64,000 nucleotides of DNA from Nonomuraea soli (GTDB lineage Bacteria > Actinomycetota > Actinomycetes > Streptosporangiales > Streptosporangiaceae). Positions 34,731 to 43,162 of this stretch are shown here, in pieces. The translations under genes were made by a program, and so were the position numbers. Position 1 is the stretch's first letter, and every line of letters begins with the position of its first letter. The notes below the pieces were generated by a model. It searched no databases and was not told the DNA's origin. It was given only the letters and a program-made list of their open reading frames with translations. The DNA lies in NCBI RefSeq assembly GCF_013761175.1, contig NZ_JACDUR010000003.1, positions 903,896 to 967,895 of the forward strand, written 5' to 3'.

Positions 34731-35330
34731 TCAAAGCTCGGTGATGTGCCAGCGCCCGAGGTTGGCGACGTAGGCCGTGGAGCCGGAGAAGGCGATGTTG
34801 GTCGGGTGGCACAGCAGGTGCGCCGTGGGGTCGTGGGCGACGACCTCGGCGCGGCCGTCGCGGAGCCTGAGCACCTGGCTGGGTTCGTAGCAGGCGATGT
34901 GGAGCAGGCCGCCGGGGCCGAAGGCGAGGCCGTCGGGGACCACGCCGGGCAGCTCCACGACCAGTTCGCGGGCTCCGGCCGAGCCGTCGGGCAGGATCTC
35001 GATCCGGCTGATCCCCGGCAGGAAGGACTCCGCCACGTAGAGCGCCCGCCCGTCGGAGGCGAGCCCGTTGGGAAAGGTCAGCCCGCCGTACCAGAGTGCG
35101 CGCGACGGGGTGAGGCGCACGACCAGCTCCCCGCCGGGCGAGAAGGCGATGCCGAGCACGAAACCGCCCGTGGACGCCACCTGTTCGCACGAGGAGCCGT
35201 CGGGGGCGATGCGGTAGAGCTGGCCCGCCTCGCCGCCGCACCACACCGAGCCGTCGCCCGGCTGCACGGCCACGCACTCCGGATGATCGAGCCGTGGAGA
35301 ACGCGCCAGGCCGCCGTAGAAGATCCTCAT
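34731..35330 (-). CDS. SMP-30/gluconolactonase-like protein with an apparent internal deletion
   Basis: 199 residues; the family usually has about 280-300. The N-terminal part (MRIFYGGLARSPRLDHPECV, GGFVLGIAFSPGGELVV) and the C-terminal part (FPNGLASDGRALYVAES, PDGLAFGPGGLLHIACYE) match the family, including the metal ligands Glu, Asn (PNG) and Asp (PDG). About 70-85 residues expected between GELVV and FPNGL are missing, in frame, so one or two propeller blades are gone. It may be inactive. ATG 35330 overlaps the SDR stop by 4 bases. It is the last gene of the operon. Confidence 0.78.
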   Translation of the reverse strand: MRIFYGGLARSPRLDHPECVAVQPGDGSVWCGGEAGQLYRIAPDGSSCEQVASTGGFVLGIAFSPGGELVVRLTPSRALWYGGLTFPNGLASDGRALYVAESFLPGISRIEILPDGSAGARELVVELPGVVPDGLAFGPGGLLHIACYEPSQVLRLRDGRAEVVAHDPTAHLLCHPTNIAFSGSTAYVANLGRWHITEL

Positions 35331-36091
35331 TCGGGCAGCACCACCGGCACCTGCGTCAGCAGCCCGCCGTCGACCTGATGGGCCGCCCCGGTGATGAACG
35401 ACGACCGGGAGGAGGCCAGGAACGCCACCACCTCCGCGATCTCGGCGGGCCGCGCGACCCGCCCGAGCGGGTGCGAGCGCCCCCATTCGGCGATCAGCTC
35501 GTCCTGGGAGCGCGAACCGCGCCACTTGTCGGCCGCCCAGCGCAGCATGGGCGTGTCGACGGAGCCGGGGCAGACGGAGTTCACCCGGATCCCGTCGGCC
35601 GCGTGGTCGAGCGCCATCGACCGCACCAGCCCGTTGAGCGCCGCCTTGCTGGTGGAGTAGGCCGCGACCTGCGTCTGCGCGGCGAAGGCCTGCACGGAGG
35701 AGATGGCCACGATGGACCCGCCGCCCCGCGCGCGCAGCAGGGGTACGGCGGCGCGGCACACCAGGAAGACGCCCTTCAGGTTGATGTCGAGGACCTCGTC
35801 CCACAACTCCTCGGAGGTCTCCTCGACCGTGCCGTAGCGCTGCACGCCGGCGCAGGTGACCACGATGTCGAGCCCGCCGAACGACGACACCGCCAGCTCG
35901 CACGCCTCCTGGACGGCGAGGGCGTCACGCACGTCCCCCTCGAACGACGTGACGCCCTCGCGCCGCGCCTGCCGTACCCGCGTGTCGAAGGAGATCACCT
36001 GGGCCCCGGCGTCGGCCAGCCGCGTGACCACGGCCTCGCCGATGCCCGCGGAACCACCGGTGACCAGGGCGACCCTGCCGTCGAACTCCAT
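35327..36091 (-). CDS. SDR family oxidoreductase, sugar dehydrogenase-like
   Basis: 254 residues, the classical SDR length. G-x3-G-x-G in VTGGSAGIGEAV, CAGVQ in place of NNAG, catalytic Ser in AISSVQAFA, Y-x3-K in AAYSTSKAALNG, and VCPGSVDTPM are all present. Placed between an aldose-epimerase-like gene and a lactonase-like gene, it is a good candidate for a sugar 1-dehydrogenase making a lactone. ATG 36091 shares a base with the previous stop and its own stop overlaps the next start. Confidence 0.9.
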   Translation of the reverse strand: MEFDGRVALVTGGSAGIGEAVVTRLADAGAQVISFDTRVRQARREGVTSFEGDVRDALAVQEACELAVSSFGGLDIVVTCAGVQRYGTVEETSEELWDEVLDINLKGVFLVCRAAVPLLRARGGGSIVAISSVQAFAAQTQVAAYSTSKAALNGLVRSMALDHAADGIRVNSVCPGSVDTPMLRWAADKWRGSRSQDELIAEWGRSHPLGRVARPAEIAEVVAFLASSRSSFITGAAHQVDGGLLTQVPVVLPE

Positions 36092-37053
36092 CAACCCAGC
36101 ACCTCCGCGCGCAGCCACATGGTCTTGCTCTCCAGGGGACCGAGGATCATCGCCGTGCCGTTCGCGACCGCTTCGGCCAGCCCGTTGGTGGGCATGCTCG
36201 AGAACGGCTCCAGGCCCAGCACGAAGGCCCGGCCCCACCACGGATGGCCGAGCGAGGCGCCGAACTCCTGCCACATCCACAGGTACGGCAGGACACGGGC
36301 GTCCCACTCCACCCGCATCGCCACGGTCCCGCGCACCTCGTAGCGGCCCTCGTCGAAACCCGTCAGGTAGACGATGTCGCTGGCCGTACCCGCCTCGGGC
36401 ACCACGCTCAGGTCGACGCCGCCGACGACGGGCCAGGTGCCGCCCGACTCCACCCTCCTGCCGGAGGCGTTGAGCGGCGCGGTGTGCGGGATCACCTCCA
36501 CGCCCTCGGGCAGCACGATCGTGCATCCGGGACGCAGGAACGGGGCCCCGAAGACGATGTGCTGTCCCCACATCGCCTCCAGGGCCTGCCCGGAAAGGTT
36601 GCGAACGGTGCTGTTCATCCCCAGACGGGACTCACCGGAGCGCAACCGGAAAACCTTCTCGACCTCGAACGGCAGGCGGCGGGTGCGCACGGTCAGCCGC
36701 AGCGCGACCTCCTCGGGACTGTCGGCCACGACGCTCGCCCGCCAGGGGAGCATCGCCACCTCCCCGTGTTGCGCCAAGCGTGCACCTCTGTACACGCTTG
36801 GCGCGCCCCCGTTGGGGAAGACCTCCTGCCACCCGCCCTCGTAGTGCTCGATGAAGTCGTCCGAGCCCCGCGGGTTGTGCACACCCTGTGGAGAGAGCCA
36901 CACGAGATCGGTGTCGGTGGGCTTGTGCAGGAACTCGATCACGTCCCCGCCCTTGTCCGACAGCACGGTGACGCGGAGCCGCTCGTTCTCCAGGACGAAG
37001 GCCCGCATACCCTCCAGGAACACCTCCCGGATCCGCGCCGCCCAGTTACGCAA
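36091..37053 (-). CDS. Aldose 1-epimerase-like (mutarotase fold) protein
   Basis: 320 residues from TTG 37053. The beta-sandwich has FVLENERLRVTVLSDKGGDV near the start, typical of aldose-epimerase-like proteins, then VWLSPQGVH, WQEVFPNGGAPS and a late WGRAFVLGLEPFSSMP. It should bind a sugar and may interconvert anomers. The TTG start overlaps the upstream gene by 8 bases; the ATG at 37008 is an alternative. Third gene from the operon end. Confidence 0.8.
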   Translation of the reverse strand: MRNWAARIREVFLEGMRAFVLENERLRVTVLSDKGGDVIEFLHKPTDTDLVWLSPQGVHNPRGSDDFIEHYEGGWQEVFPNGGAPSVYRGARLAQHGEVAMLPWRASVVADSPEEVALRLTVRTRRLPFEVEKVFRLRSGESRLGMNSTVRNLSGQALEAMWGQHIVFGAPFLRPGCTIVLPEGVEVIPHTAPLNASGRRVESGGTWPVVGGVDLSVVPEAGTASDIVYLTGFDEGRYEVRGTVAMRVEWDARVLPYLWMWQEFGASLGHPWWGRAFVLGLEPFSSMPTNGLAEAVANGTAMILGPLESKTMWLRAEVLG

Positions 37054-38212
37054 GGAAGCTCACGTCCAGGAACCGCGGCCGGTAGATCGTGACGTCGCGA
37101 TAGTGGTCGGTGCTCACGAACGTGTTGACGTTGTACGACACGACCAGGGTGCCCTCGGGCGAGATCTCCGGATGAGCGTGCGCGTTGTAGGTGAAGACGT
37201 TCCCGCCAGTCTCGGGGGTGGTGTAGACGGGAGTCTTGCCGCCCCACGGGCCGTACGGAGAGCAGGAGAAGTAGGCGACGACGTGCGGCCCGAGCAGCTC
37301 GGTCGTGTCGTGAGTGATCAGCACGTAGGAGCCGCGCACCCTGCTCACGGAGTACTCGTTGGCGACCCCCTCCATGATCCGCCCCGAGTCGGCCTGGTTC
37401 CACGACCATTCGCCCGAGGCCGTGAGGAACTGCCAGGGCCCGGTGAGGCTCGGCCCCCACACCCGGGCGACGTGCATGTACTTCACGATGCCGAAGTCCT
37501 CGACGCCGTACACGTAGGTGTGCGGGCCGTCACGATGCACGCCCGACGCCCACGAGACGCCGCGGCCGCTCGGCAAATCGTGCACGCTGATCGGCCGGTC
37601 CAGCCGCCCGGGGGCGAAGCGGGCGACGACGTTGCGATGCCAGCGCCAGTCCCACGTGCCGGGGCCGAACCGCTCGTACTCCTGGTAGGTGACCTCCAGC
37701 AGCCCTCCGGCCACGGTCGCGTCGCCCGCCCAGTACCAGTGGTTCTCGTCACGCGGCGGCATGATCGCCCGGGGGTCGTCGGCGGTGCCCGCGTAGATCG
37801 TCTCCAGCCGGCCGTGCCGCTCGACGGCGAAGCTGTTGTTGAGCAGCACGGTCGTGCCGCCCTCCTCCACCACGGGCGGCCTGGAGCCGTCGGGGTTGAC
37901 CGTGCCGAGGAAGGTGTCGGAGAAGACCCACACCTCACGCCCGCCCGGCAGCTTGACGGAGAAGGTGCCGTCGGCGCCCGTCCAGTCGTCGGTGCGGGTG
38001 TTGTCGTTGCCCTGGGCGGTGAACAGCGAGGTCAGCCGCGGATTCACCGCCGCCCCGGTGACGGGCAGCGCGCAGGGGGAGGGTCCGAGGTCGGGGGCCT
38101 GACGGGCGATGCGGGCATCGGAGGGCACCGGCTGGGGAGGAGCGGCCACCGCCTGTAACGGCGCGGCCACCAGCCCGAGCACGGCGACGACGAGGGGGAT
38201 CAGTCGCCTCAT
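37046..38212 (-). CDS. Secreted DUF4185/DUF5005-like five-bladed propeller protein
   Basis: 388 residues from ATG 38212 (an in-frame ATG at 38230 adds six). The signal peptide MRRLIPLVVAVLGLVAAPLQ ends near AVAAPPQP. The mature protein has WVFSDTFLGTVNPDG, a tryptophan-rich propeller and HWYWAGDATVAGG, as in secreted glycoside-hydrolase-like proteins of the DUF4185/DUF5005 group related to GH43/GH117 folds. It probably binds or cuts a polysaccharide outside the cell. Catalytic residues cannot be assigned with confidence. First gene of the operon that continues into the epimerase-like gene. Confidence 0.75.
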   Translation of the reverse strand: MRRLIPLVVAVLGLVAAPLQAVAAPPQPVPSDARIARQAPDLGPSPCALPVTGAAVNPRLTSLFTAQGNDNTRTDDWTGADGTFSVKLPGGREVWVFSDTFLGTVNPDGSRPPVVEEGGTTVLLNNSFAVERHGRLETIYAGTADDPRAIMPPRDENHWYWAGDATVAGGLLEVTYQEYERFGPGTWDWRWHRNVVARFAPGRLDRPISVHDLPSGRGVSWASGVHRDGPHTYVYGVEDFGIVKYMHVARVWGPSLTGPWQFLTASGEWSWNQADSGRIMEGVANEYSVSRVRGSYVLITHDTTELLGPHVVAYFSCSPYGPWGGKTPVYTTPETGGNVFTYNAHAHPEISPEGTLVVSYNVNTFVSTDHYRDVTIYRPRFLDVSFLA

Positions 38213-38277
38213 GACTATCGTTCTAGTCATCAGATCACTTGTTGTCTAGGTCGATAATGAGATGCCCGTGCCGATAT

Positions 38278-38296
38278 CGCGCAGGTAATCTGCGCG
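38278..38296 (+). promoter_or_regulatory. Hairpin immediately before the ABC-F start codon
   Basis: CGCGCAG at 38278-38284 pairs with CTGCGCG at 38290-38296 around a GTAAT loop, only 2 bases before the ATG at 38299. It would cover the place where a ribosome site should be, and no such site is visible, so either the mRNA is leaderless or translation is controlled here. Confidence 0.4.
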
Positions 38297-38298
38297 GC

Positions 38299-39909
38299 AT
38301 GGGACACGTCGAAGTCAACCGAGTGACGTATGTGCTGCCCGACGGGCGGCCACTGCTGAACGACGTGTCCTTCCGCGTCGGCGAAGGCGTCAAGGCCGCC
38401 CTGGTGGGGCCGAACGGCGCGGGCAAGACGACCCTGATGCGCCTGATCGCCGGCGACATCCAGCCCGTCGACGGCAGCGTCACCTCCTCCGGCGGTCTGG
38501 GCGTGATGCGCCAGTTCGTCGGCAGTGTCCGCGACGGCTCCAACGTCCACGACCTGCTCCTGAGCGTCGCCCCTCCCGCCGTACGGCAGGCGGCCGAGAA
38601 GCTGGCGCAGGCCGAGCTCGACATGATGGAGCGCGACGACACCAAGACGCAGGTGCGCTACGCCCAGGCGATCAGCGACTACACCGACGCGGGCGGCTAC
38701 GACATCGAGGTGCTCTGGGACACCTGCACGGTGGCCGCGCTCGGCGTGCCGTACGACAACGTGAAATATCGTGACGTGGCGACGCTCTCGGGCGGTGAGC
38801 AGAAACGCCTCGTCCTGGAGGCGCTGCTCAGGGGCCCCGACCAGACGCTGCTGCTCGACGAGCCCGACAACTACCTCGACGTGCCCGGCAAGCTCTGGCT
38901 GGAGCAGCAGCTCAAGGAGACGCCGAAGACGGTCCTGCTGGTCAGCCACGACCGGCAGCTGCTGGCGAACTCCGCCGACCGCATCGTCACCGTCGAGTCC
39001 GGCAACATCTGGATCCACGGCGGCGGCTTCATGACCTACGCCGAGGCGCGAAAGGCGCGCAACGACCGGCTCGACGAGCTGCGCAGGCGCTGGGACGAAG
39101 AGCACGCCAAGCTCAAGGCGCTGGTCAACATGCTCAAGAACAAGGCGCGCTACAACGACGGCATGGCGCCCGCCTACCACGCGGCCCAGACGCGGCTGCG
39201 CAAGTTCGAGGAGGCGGGTCCGCCGGAGCTGGCGCCGAAGGATCAGCTGATCTCGATGCGCCTGAAGGGCGGTCGCACCGGCAAACGCGCGGTCATCTGC
39301 GAGGGCCTGGAGCTGACCGGCCTGATGAAGCCGTTCGACGTGGAGATCTGGTACGGCGAGCGCGTCGCGGTGCTGGGCTCCAACGGGTCGGGCAAGTCGC
39401 ACTTCCTCAAGCTCATGGCGGGGGAGCAGGTCAGGCATACGGGCGTCGCCCGCCTGGGCGCGCGGGTGGTGCCCGGCCATTTCGCGCAGACGCATTCGCG
39501 CCCCGACCTGCTGGGCCGCGAGCCCGTCGAGATCGTCATGACTGAGCACGCCCGGCTGAAGAACGAGGCGATGAAGCTGCTGGCCCGCTACGAGCTGGCC
39601 GGCCGTACGGCGGAGCAGCGGTTCGAGACGTTGTCGGGAGGCCAGCAGGCCCGGCTGCAGATCCTGCTGCTGGAGTTGTCGGGCGCGACGCTGCTGCTGC
39701 TCGACGAGCCGACCGACAACCTCGACCTGGCCAGTGCCGACGCGTTGCAGGAGGGGCTGAACGCCTTCGACGGCACGGTGATGGCCGTCACGCACGACCG
39801 GTGGTTCGCCGAGGACTTCGACCGCTATCTGGTATTCGGTTCCGACGGCAAAGTGTACGAATCGCCCGAACCCGTATGGGATGAAACGCGAGTCGTGCGA
39901 GCCCGTTAA
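38299..39909 (+). CDS. ABC-F family ATPase (ribosome-associated)
   Basis: 536 residues with two ABC domains. The first has GPNGAGKTT and TLSGGEQKRLVLEALL, then LLDEPDNYLDVPG; the second has GSNGSGKSHFLKL, TLSGGQQARLQILLLE and LLDEPTDNLDLAS. A charged linker (LDELRRRWDEEHAKLKALVN) joins them, as in ABC-F proteins, which lack membrane domains and act at the ribosome. Both Walker A loops are complete. The first Walker B loop ends DNYLD. Whether it is a housekeeping factor or an antibiotic-protection protein cannot be decided. Starts at ATG 38299; the track upstream is antisense-like. Confidence 0.92.
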   Translation: MGHVEVNRVTYVLPDGRPLLNDVSFRVGEGVKAALVGPNGAGKTTLMRLIAGDIQPVDGSVTSSGGLGVMRQFVGSVRDGSNVHDLLLSVAPPAVRQAAEKLAQAELDMMERDDTKTQVRYAQAISDYTDAGGYDIEVLWDTCTVAALGVPYDNVKYRDVATLSGGEQKRLVLEALLRGPDQTLLLDEPDNYLDVPGKLWLEQQLKETPKTVLLVSHDRQLLANSADRIVTVESGNIWIHGGGFMTYAEARKARNDRLDELRRRWDEEHAKLKALVNMLKNKARYNDGMAPAYHAAQTRLRKFEEAGPPELAPKDQLISMRLKGGRTGKRAVICEGLELTGLMKPFDVEIWYGERVAVLGSNGSGKSHFLKLMAGEQVRHTGVARLGARVVPGHFAQTHSRPDLLGREPVEIVMTEHARLKNEAMKLLARYELAGRTAEQRFETLSGGQQARLQILLLELSGATLLLLDEPTDNLDLASADALQEGLNAFDGTVMAVTHDRWFAEDFDRYLVFGSDGKVYESPEPVWDETRVVRAR

Positions 39910-39973
39910 AGAGTTGGTACGGCTGTCGCGTGTCCAGCGGTTACCGTACCTTCTCAGCGGCTAGTACCGATAC

Positions 39974-40759
39974 GTGCGAATCACCGTCCTCGCCCTGGCT
40001 GCCCTGTTCCTTGCCGGATGCTCCGGGGAAGAGCAGGCACCCGCTCAGCTCAAGCCGCTCTCTCTGGCCGAGCAGGCCTCGACCGTGGTCAAGTCCGACG
40101 ACGGCTACGTCGTCAACTGGGCCGGCGTGCTCTCCAACGACAATCCCTGGCACTTCGGCGAGCACGTGGTGGCCACGGTCGTAGGCCGTGACTCCAAGGG
40201 CGCCGAGGTGGTCCGCATGGACCAGCCGCTCGACGCCGTGCCGCCGGGCGGCAGGCTGGCCTTCACCGGCCAGGCCGTGGCCGACGGCAAGCCCGCCAAG
40301 GTGACCATCGAGCACCGGCCGGCGCAGTGGCGCCAGGCCGCGCGCGTGGTCTCGGCGTTCAAGCCGTTCCGCACCTCGCGAGTGCAGTCGCTGCGTCAGA
40401 AGGACGGCAGCTACCTGGTCATGGGCACGGTCGCCAACCCGTACCGGCTGCCGGCCAGCAGCCTGGTGGTCAGCGCCCTGCTGCGCGACTCGGCGGGCAA
40501 GCTGCTGGGTGGCGGCAGCGCCTTCGTCGACGACGTGAAGACGGGCACGACGCCGCGCTTCATCCTCACCGTGGACGGCGTGCCGTCGAGCGCCAAGGTC
40601 GCCAGGACCGAGACCGTGGTGCGGACGTGGGGTTCTACCGCCCGGCCCTACGAGGAGCTGGCGCTGGGTGGCGCGGTGCCGGTGCACACCGTCAAGCCGA
40701 CCACCGAGCCGTTCCTGCGCGATCGTGCGCGCCAGGCCATGCCGGGGGACGAGCACTAG
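39974..40759 (+). CDS. Secreted lipoprotein with FxLYD-like domains
   Basis: 261 residues from GTG 39974. MRITVLALAALFLAGCSGEE has a lipobox with Cys 16. The mature part seems to hold two beta-sandwich modules, one with DGYVVNWAGVLSNDNPWHFG and one with DGSYLVMGTVANPYRLPASS, that look like FxLYD-type domains. No enzyme motif is seen. It is followed by a strong terminator at 40767. Confidence 0.7.
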   Translation: MRITVLALAALFLAGCSGEEQAPAQLKPLSLAEQASTVVKSDDGYVVNWAGVLSNDNPWHFGEHVVATVVGRDSKGAEVVRMDQPLDAVPPGGRLAFTGQAVADGKPAKVTIEHRPAQWRQAARVVSAFKPFRTSRVQSLRQKDGSYLVMGTVANPYRLPASSLVVSALLRDSAGKLLGGGSAFVDDVKTGTTPRFILTVDGVPSSAKVARTETVVRTWGSTARPYEELALGGAVPVHTVKPTTEPFLRDRARQAMPGDEH

Positions 40760-40766
40760 AGCACTG

Positions 40767-40804
40767 GCGGCGCCTGCTCGTGAGCAGGCGCCGCACTTTT
40801 TGCG
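40767..40804 (+). terminator. Rho-independent terminator of the lipoprotein gene
   Basis: GCGGCGCCTGCT at 40767-40778 pairs with AGCAGGCGCCGC at 40783-40794 around a CGTG tetraloop, followed by ACTTTTTG. This is one of the few in the window with a true T-run. Confidence 0.92.
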
Positions 40805-40967
40805 ATCGTTTTTCGGCATCTCCGATAAAGCATCAACAATTCTCTGGACTCGGGCCGAAAGTCCCGCATGTCCTGGATGGGAAATCCCTCGCGAATAACC
40901 TGAACTCCTCGGGAATTCGCGCGGAAAGGGTAGAACTGCAAGTTACCAATCCATTACCTTCGGTCAC

Positions 40968-42458
40968 ATGAATGACCGCGTCCTGGTCGAGGCCCTGCGC
41001 GGCCGTGACCCCGGAGCCCTCGCCGCCCTCTACGACTCCCACGCAGAAAGCGTCTACCGATACTGCTGGAGTCTGCTGGCCAGCGCCGACAGCGCCCAGG
41101 TAGCCCTGCGCGACACTCTGATCGCGGCCGAGGCCCACATCGAGCGGCTGGGCGACCCCGACAGGCTGGGGGCGTGGTTGTACGCGCTGGCCCGGGTGGA
41201 ATGCCTGCGCCGGCGGCCTGCCGTACAGCCTGACGAGAACGCGGCGCACCCGCCGGAGCTCGACGACCCCGACGACGCGGACCTGCGGATCATGGCCTGG
41301 AACGCGGTGCGCAGCCTGCCCGCCGAGGACCGCGAGATCCTGGAGTTGTCGACCACCCACCGCCTGCCGCTCCCCGACGTGGCCGCGGTGCTCGGCGTGC
41401 CGGTGCGCCACCTGGAGACCGACCTCGACGACGCCCGCGAACGCCTGCGCGACGCGATCACCGCCGAGATCCTGGCCCGCAAGGGCCCCTACGACTGCCC
41501 CAGGCGCGCGCTGATCCTGTCGGGCTTCTCCGGCGAGCTGACCGGTCAGATGCGCGACCACCTCGTCCGGCACCTGATCCGGTGCGAGGTCTGCGCCCCG
41601 CACCGGCTGCGCCAGGTGTCGGCGGCCAAGGTGTTCGAGCTGCTGCCCGCCGTCGGGCTGCCCGAGTCGCTGCGAGTGCGGGTGCTGAGCTGCTTCGCCG
41701 ACCCCGAGCTGGTGCCCTACCGCCGCTACGTGGCCCGCCGGTCGGCCACCCTGGACGCCGCCGGATTTCCCAGCCCGTCGGGCAGGAAGGTTCGCCGGTG
41801 GCCTCAGGCGCTTGCTGGGGCGCTGGCCGGATTAGCCGCGGTGGTCGCGATCGCGAGTGTCTTCCACTACTTCGGCTCGGAGCCCGGCGTGCCGGGTGTG
41901 GCGGCGGGCAGGCTCGGCCCGATCGGTGAGTCGCCGGGCCTGCTGCTTCCCTGGCATCCCGAACCCACCCAGGACGACCTCGTCGTCGCCCCGATCCTCG
42001 ACAGCAGGAGCACCCAGCCGCTCCTCCAGGCGCCGCCGTACGGCGGGGGCCCTGGCGTGGGCGTGATCGCCCGCCCCGGCAGCGGAAGCCCGGCCCAGCA
42101 GCCGACCAAGGCCCCGCGGCCCACCGCTGGACCGACCGCCGGGTCCACGACCACGCCGCCCGCCGCTCCGCCTCCCGTCGACACCGCCCCTGACGACCAG
42201 CCGAGCCGTGACCACCACGACAGGCCGGGCCGCGACGACGACTGCCCGCCCGGCAAGGGGCCGGGCAAGCCCCCGGCGACGACGCCTCCCGCCCAGACCC
42301 CGCCGCCGAAGACCACGCCGCCCGCCACCCCGCCCGCCACCCCGCCCCCGGCCACCACGCCTCCGGCGTCGCCGCCGCCCGCCGGCACCCCGTCCCAGAC
42401 CCCGCCTGCCCAGGAGCCCACGCAGGAGCCGGCGCCCACCGCCGGCAAGGCCGCCTGA
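40968..42458 (+). CDS. ECF-type sigma factor fused to a zinc anti-sigma domain, membrane helix and Pro-rich tail
   Basis: 496 residues from ATG 40968. Residues 1-85 match sigma region 2 (DPGALAALYDSHAESVYRYC) and 105-165 match region 4 (AVRSLPAEDREILELSTTHR, then PDVAAVLGVPVRHLETDLDD). Residues 198-209 are H-x3-H-x3-C-x2-C, the pattern of zinc-binding anti-sigma domains. A membrane helix follows (about 279-301, ALAGALAGLAAVVAIASVF), then about 190 residues of Pro/Thr-rich sequence outside the cell. A sigma factor and its membrane anti-sigma thus appear in one chain. Release by proteolysis is a natural idea. An inverted repeat CGCGAAT/ATTCGCG lies upstream at about 40891-40923. Confidence 0.8.
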   Translation: MNDRVLVEALRGRDPGALAALYDSHAESVYRYCWSLLASADSAQVALRDTLIAAEAHIERLGDPDRLGAWLYALARVECLRRRPAVQPDENAAHPPELDDPDDADLRIMAWNAVRSLPAEDREILELSTTHRLPLPDVAAVLGVPVRHLETDLDDARERLRDAITAEILARKGPYDCPRRALILSGFSGELTGQMRDHLVRHLIRCEVCAPHRLRQVSAAKVFELLPAVGLPESLRVRVLSCFADPELVPYRRYVARRSATLDAAGFPSPSGRKVRRWPQALAGALAGLAAVVAIASVFHYFGSEPGVPGVAAGRLGPIGESPGLLLPWHPEPTQDDLVVAPILDSRSTQPLLQAPPYGGGPGVGVIARPGSGSPAQQPTKAPRPTAGPTAGSTTTPPAAPPPVDTAPDDQPSRDHHDRPGRDDDCPPGKGPGKPPATTPPAQTPPPKTTPPATPPATPPPATTPPASPPPAGTPSQTPPAQEPTQEPAPTAGKAA

Positions 42459-42464
42459 CCGGCC

Positions 42465-43106
42465 GTGGAGGCCTTCGAGGTCAGGGGCATCAAGGTCCTG
42501 CCGCGGGCGGTGTGTGAGGAACTGGCCGAGTTGGTCCCGCGCAGCCAGCGGGCGGGCTGGCCGACCTGGCTGGACCCCGGCCCGCGCATGCTGCGCGACA
42601 TCCTGGAGCTGTCGAGACTGCAGACCGCGCGCGGCCTGGCCGTCCTGTCGTGGCTGGCCGTCGCCGAGGCGCCTGGCGACCTCGAATGGCTCTGGCCGTC
42701 GCGGCGGCTGACCGGCGTGCGCCAGGAGCGCATGTACGGCGCGGCGGCCGCGGTGCCCGACTCGGTGCTCGCCCTCGTCGTCGCCAACTGGACGTGGTCC
42801 CTGGCCACCCGCCACGGCGGCCGGGTGATCGCGCCCTACCTGGCCGAGACCGCCTACCCGCGCGACGGCCACCAGGCGGCGCACGCCGCGATGACCCTCT
42901 ACCAGACCTACGAGCGCCACCCCGAGGCCCGCGCCGCGATCGCGGCGGCCTGGGCGGCGGCGAAGGTGGGCGCCGACTGGTGCAAGGCGGCCGAGCTGCA
43001 CGCCTCCTACGGCAGTCCCGCGCCGGTGTTCACCTATCCGCGTGGCGCGGTTCCACCGCCCCTGGGTGTCCGACCCTGGCTGGAACGCCTCTTTCGCCTG
43101 CGATGA
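42465..43106 (+). CDS. Hypothetical protein coupled to the sigma-fusion gene
   Basis: 213 residues from GTG 42465, 6 bases after the sigma-fusion stop, so probably cotranscribed. It is helical, tryptophan-rich (RAGWPTWLDPG, VVANWTWSLATRHGGRVIAP) and has no signal peptide or known domain. I do not recognise it. Confidence 0.65.
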   Translation: MEAFEVRGIKVLPRAVCEELAELVPRSQRAGWPTWLDPGPRMLRDILELSRLQTARGLAVLSWLAVAEAPGDLEWLWPSRRLTGVRQERMYGAAAAVPDSVLALVVANWTWSLATRHGGRVIAPYLAETAYPRDGHQAAHAAMTLYQTYERHPEARAAIAAAWAAAKVGADWCKAAELHASYGSPAPVFTYPRGAVPPPLGVRPWLERLFRLR

Positions 43107-43162
43107 TTACGTTACGTGAGTTTCATGTGTGCTCTGCGTGACGACTGGGAATTGTGGTAACC

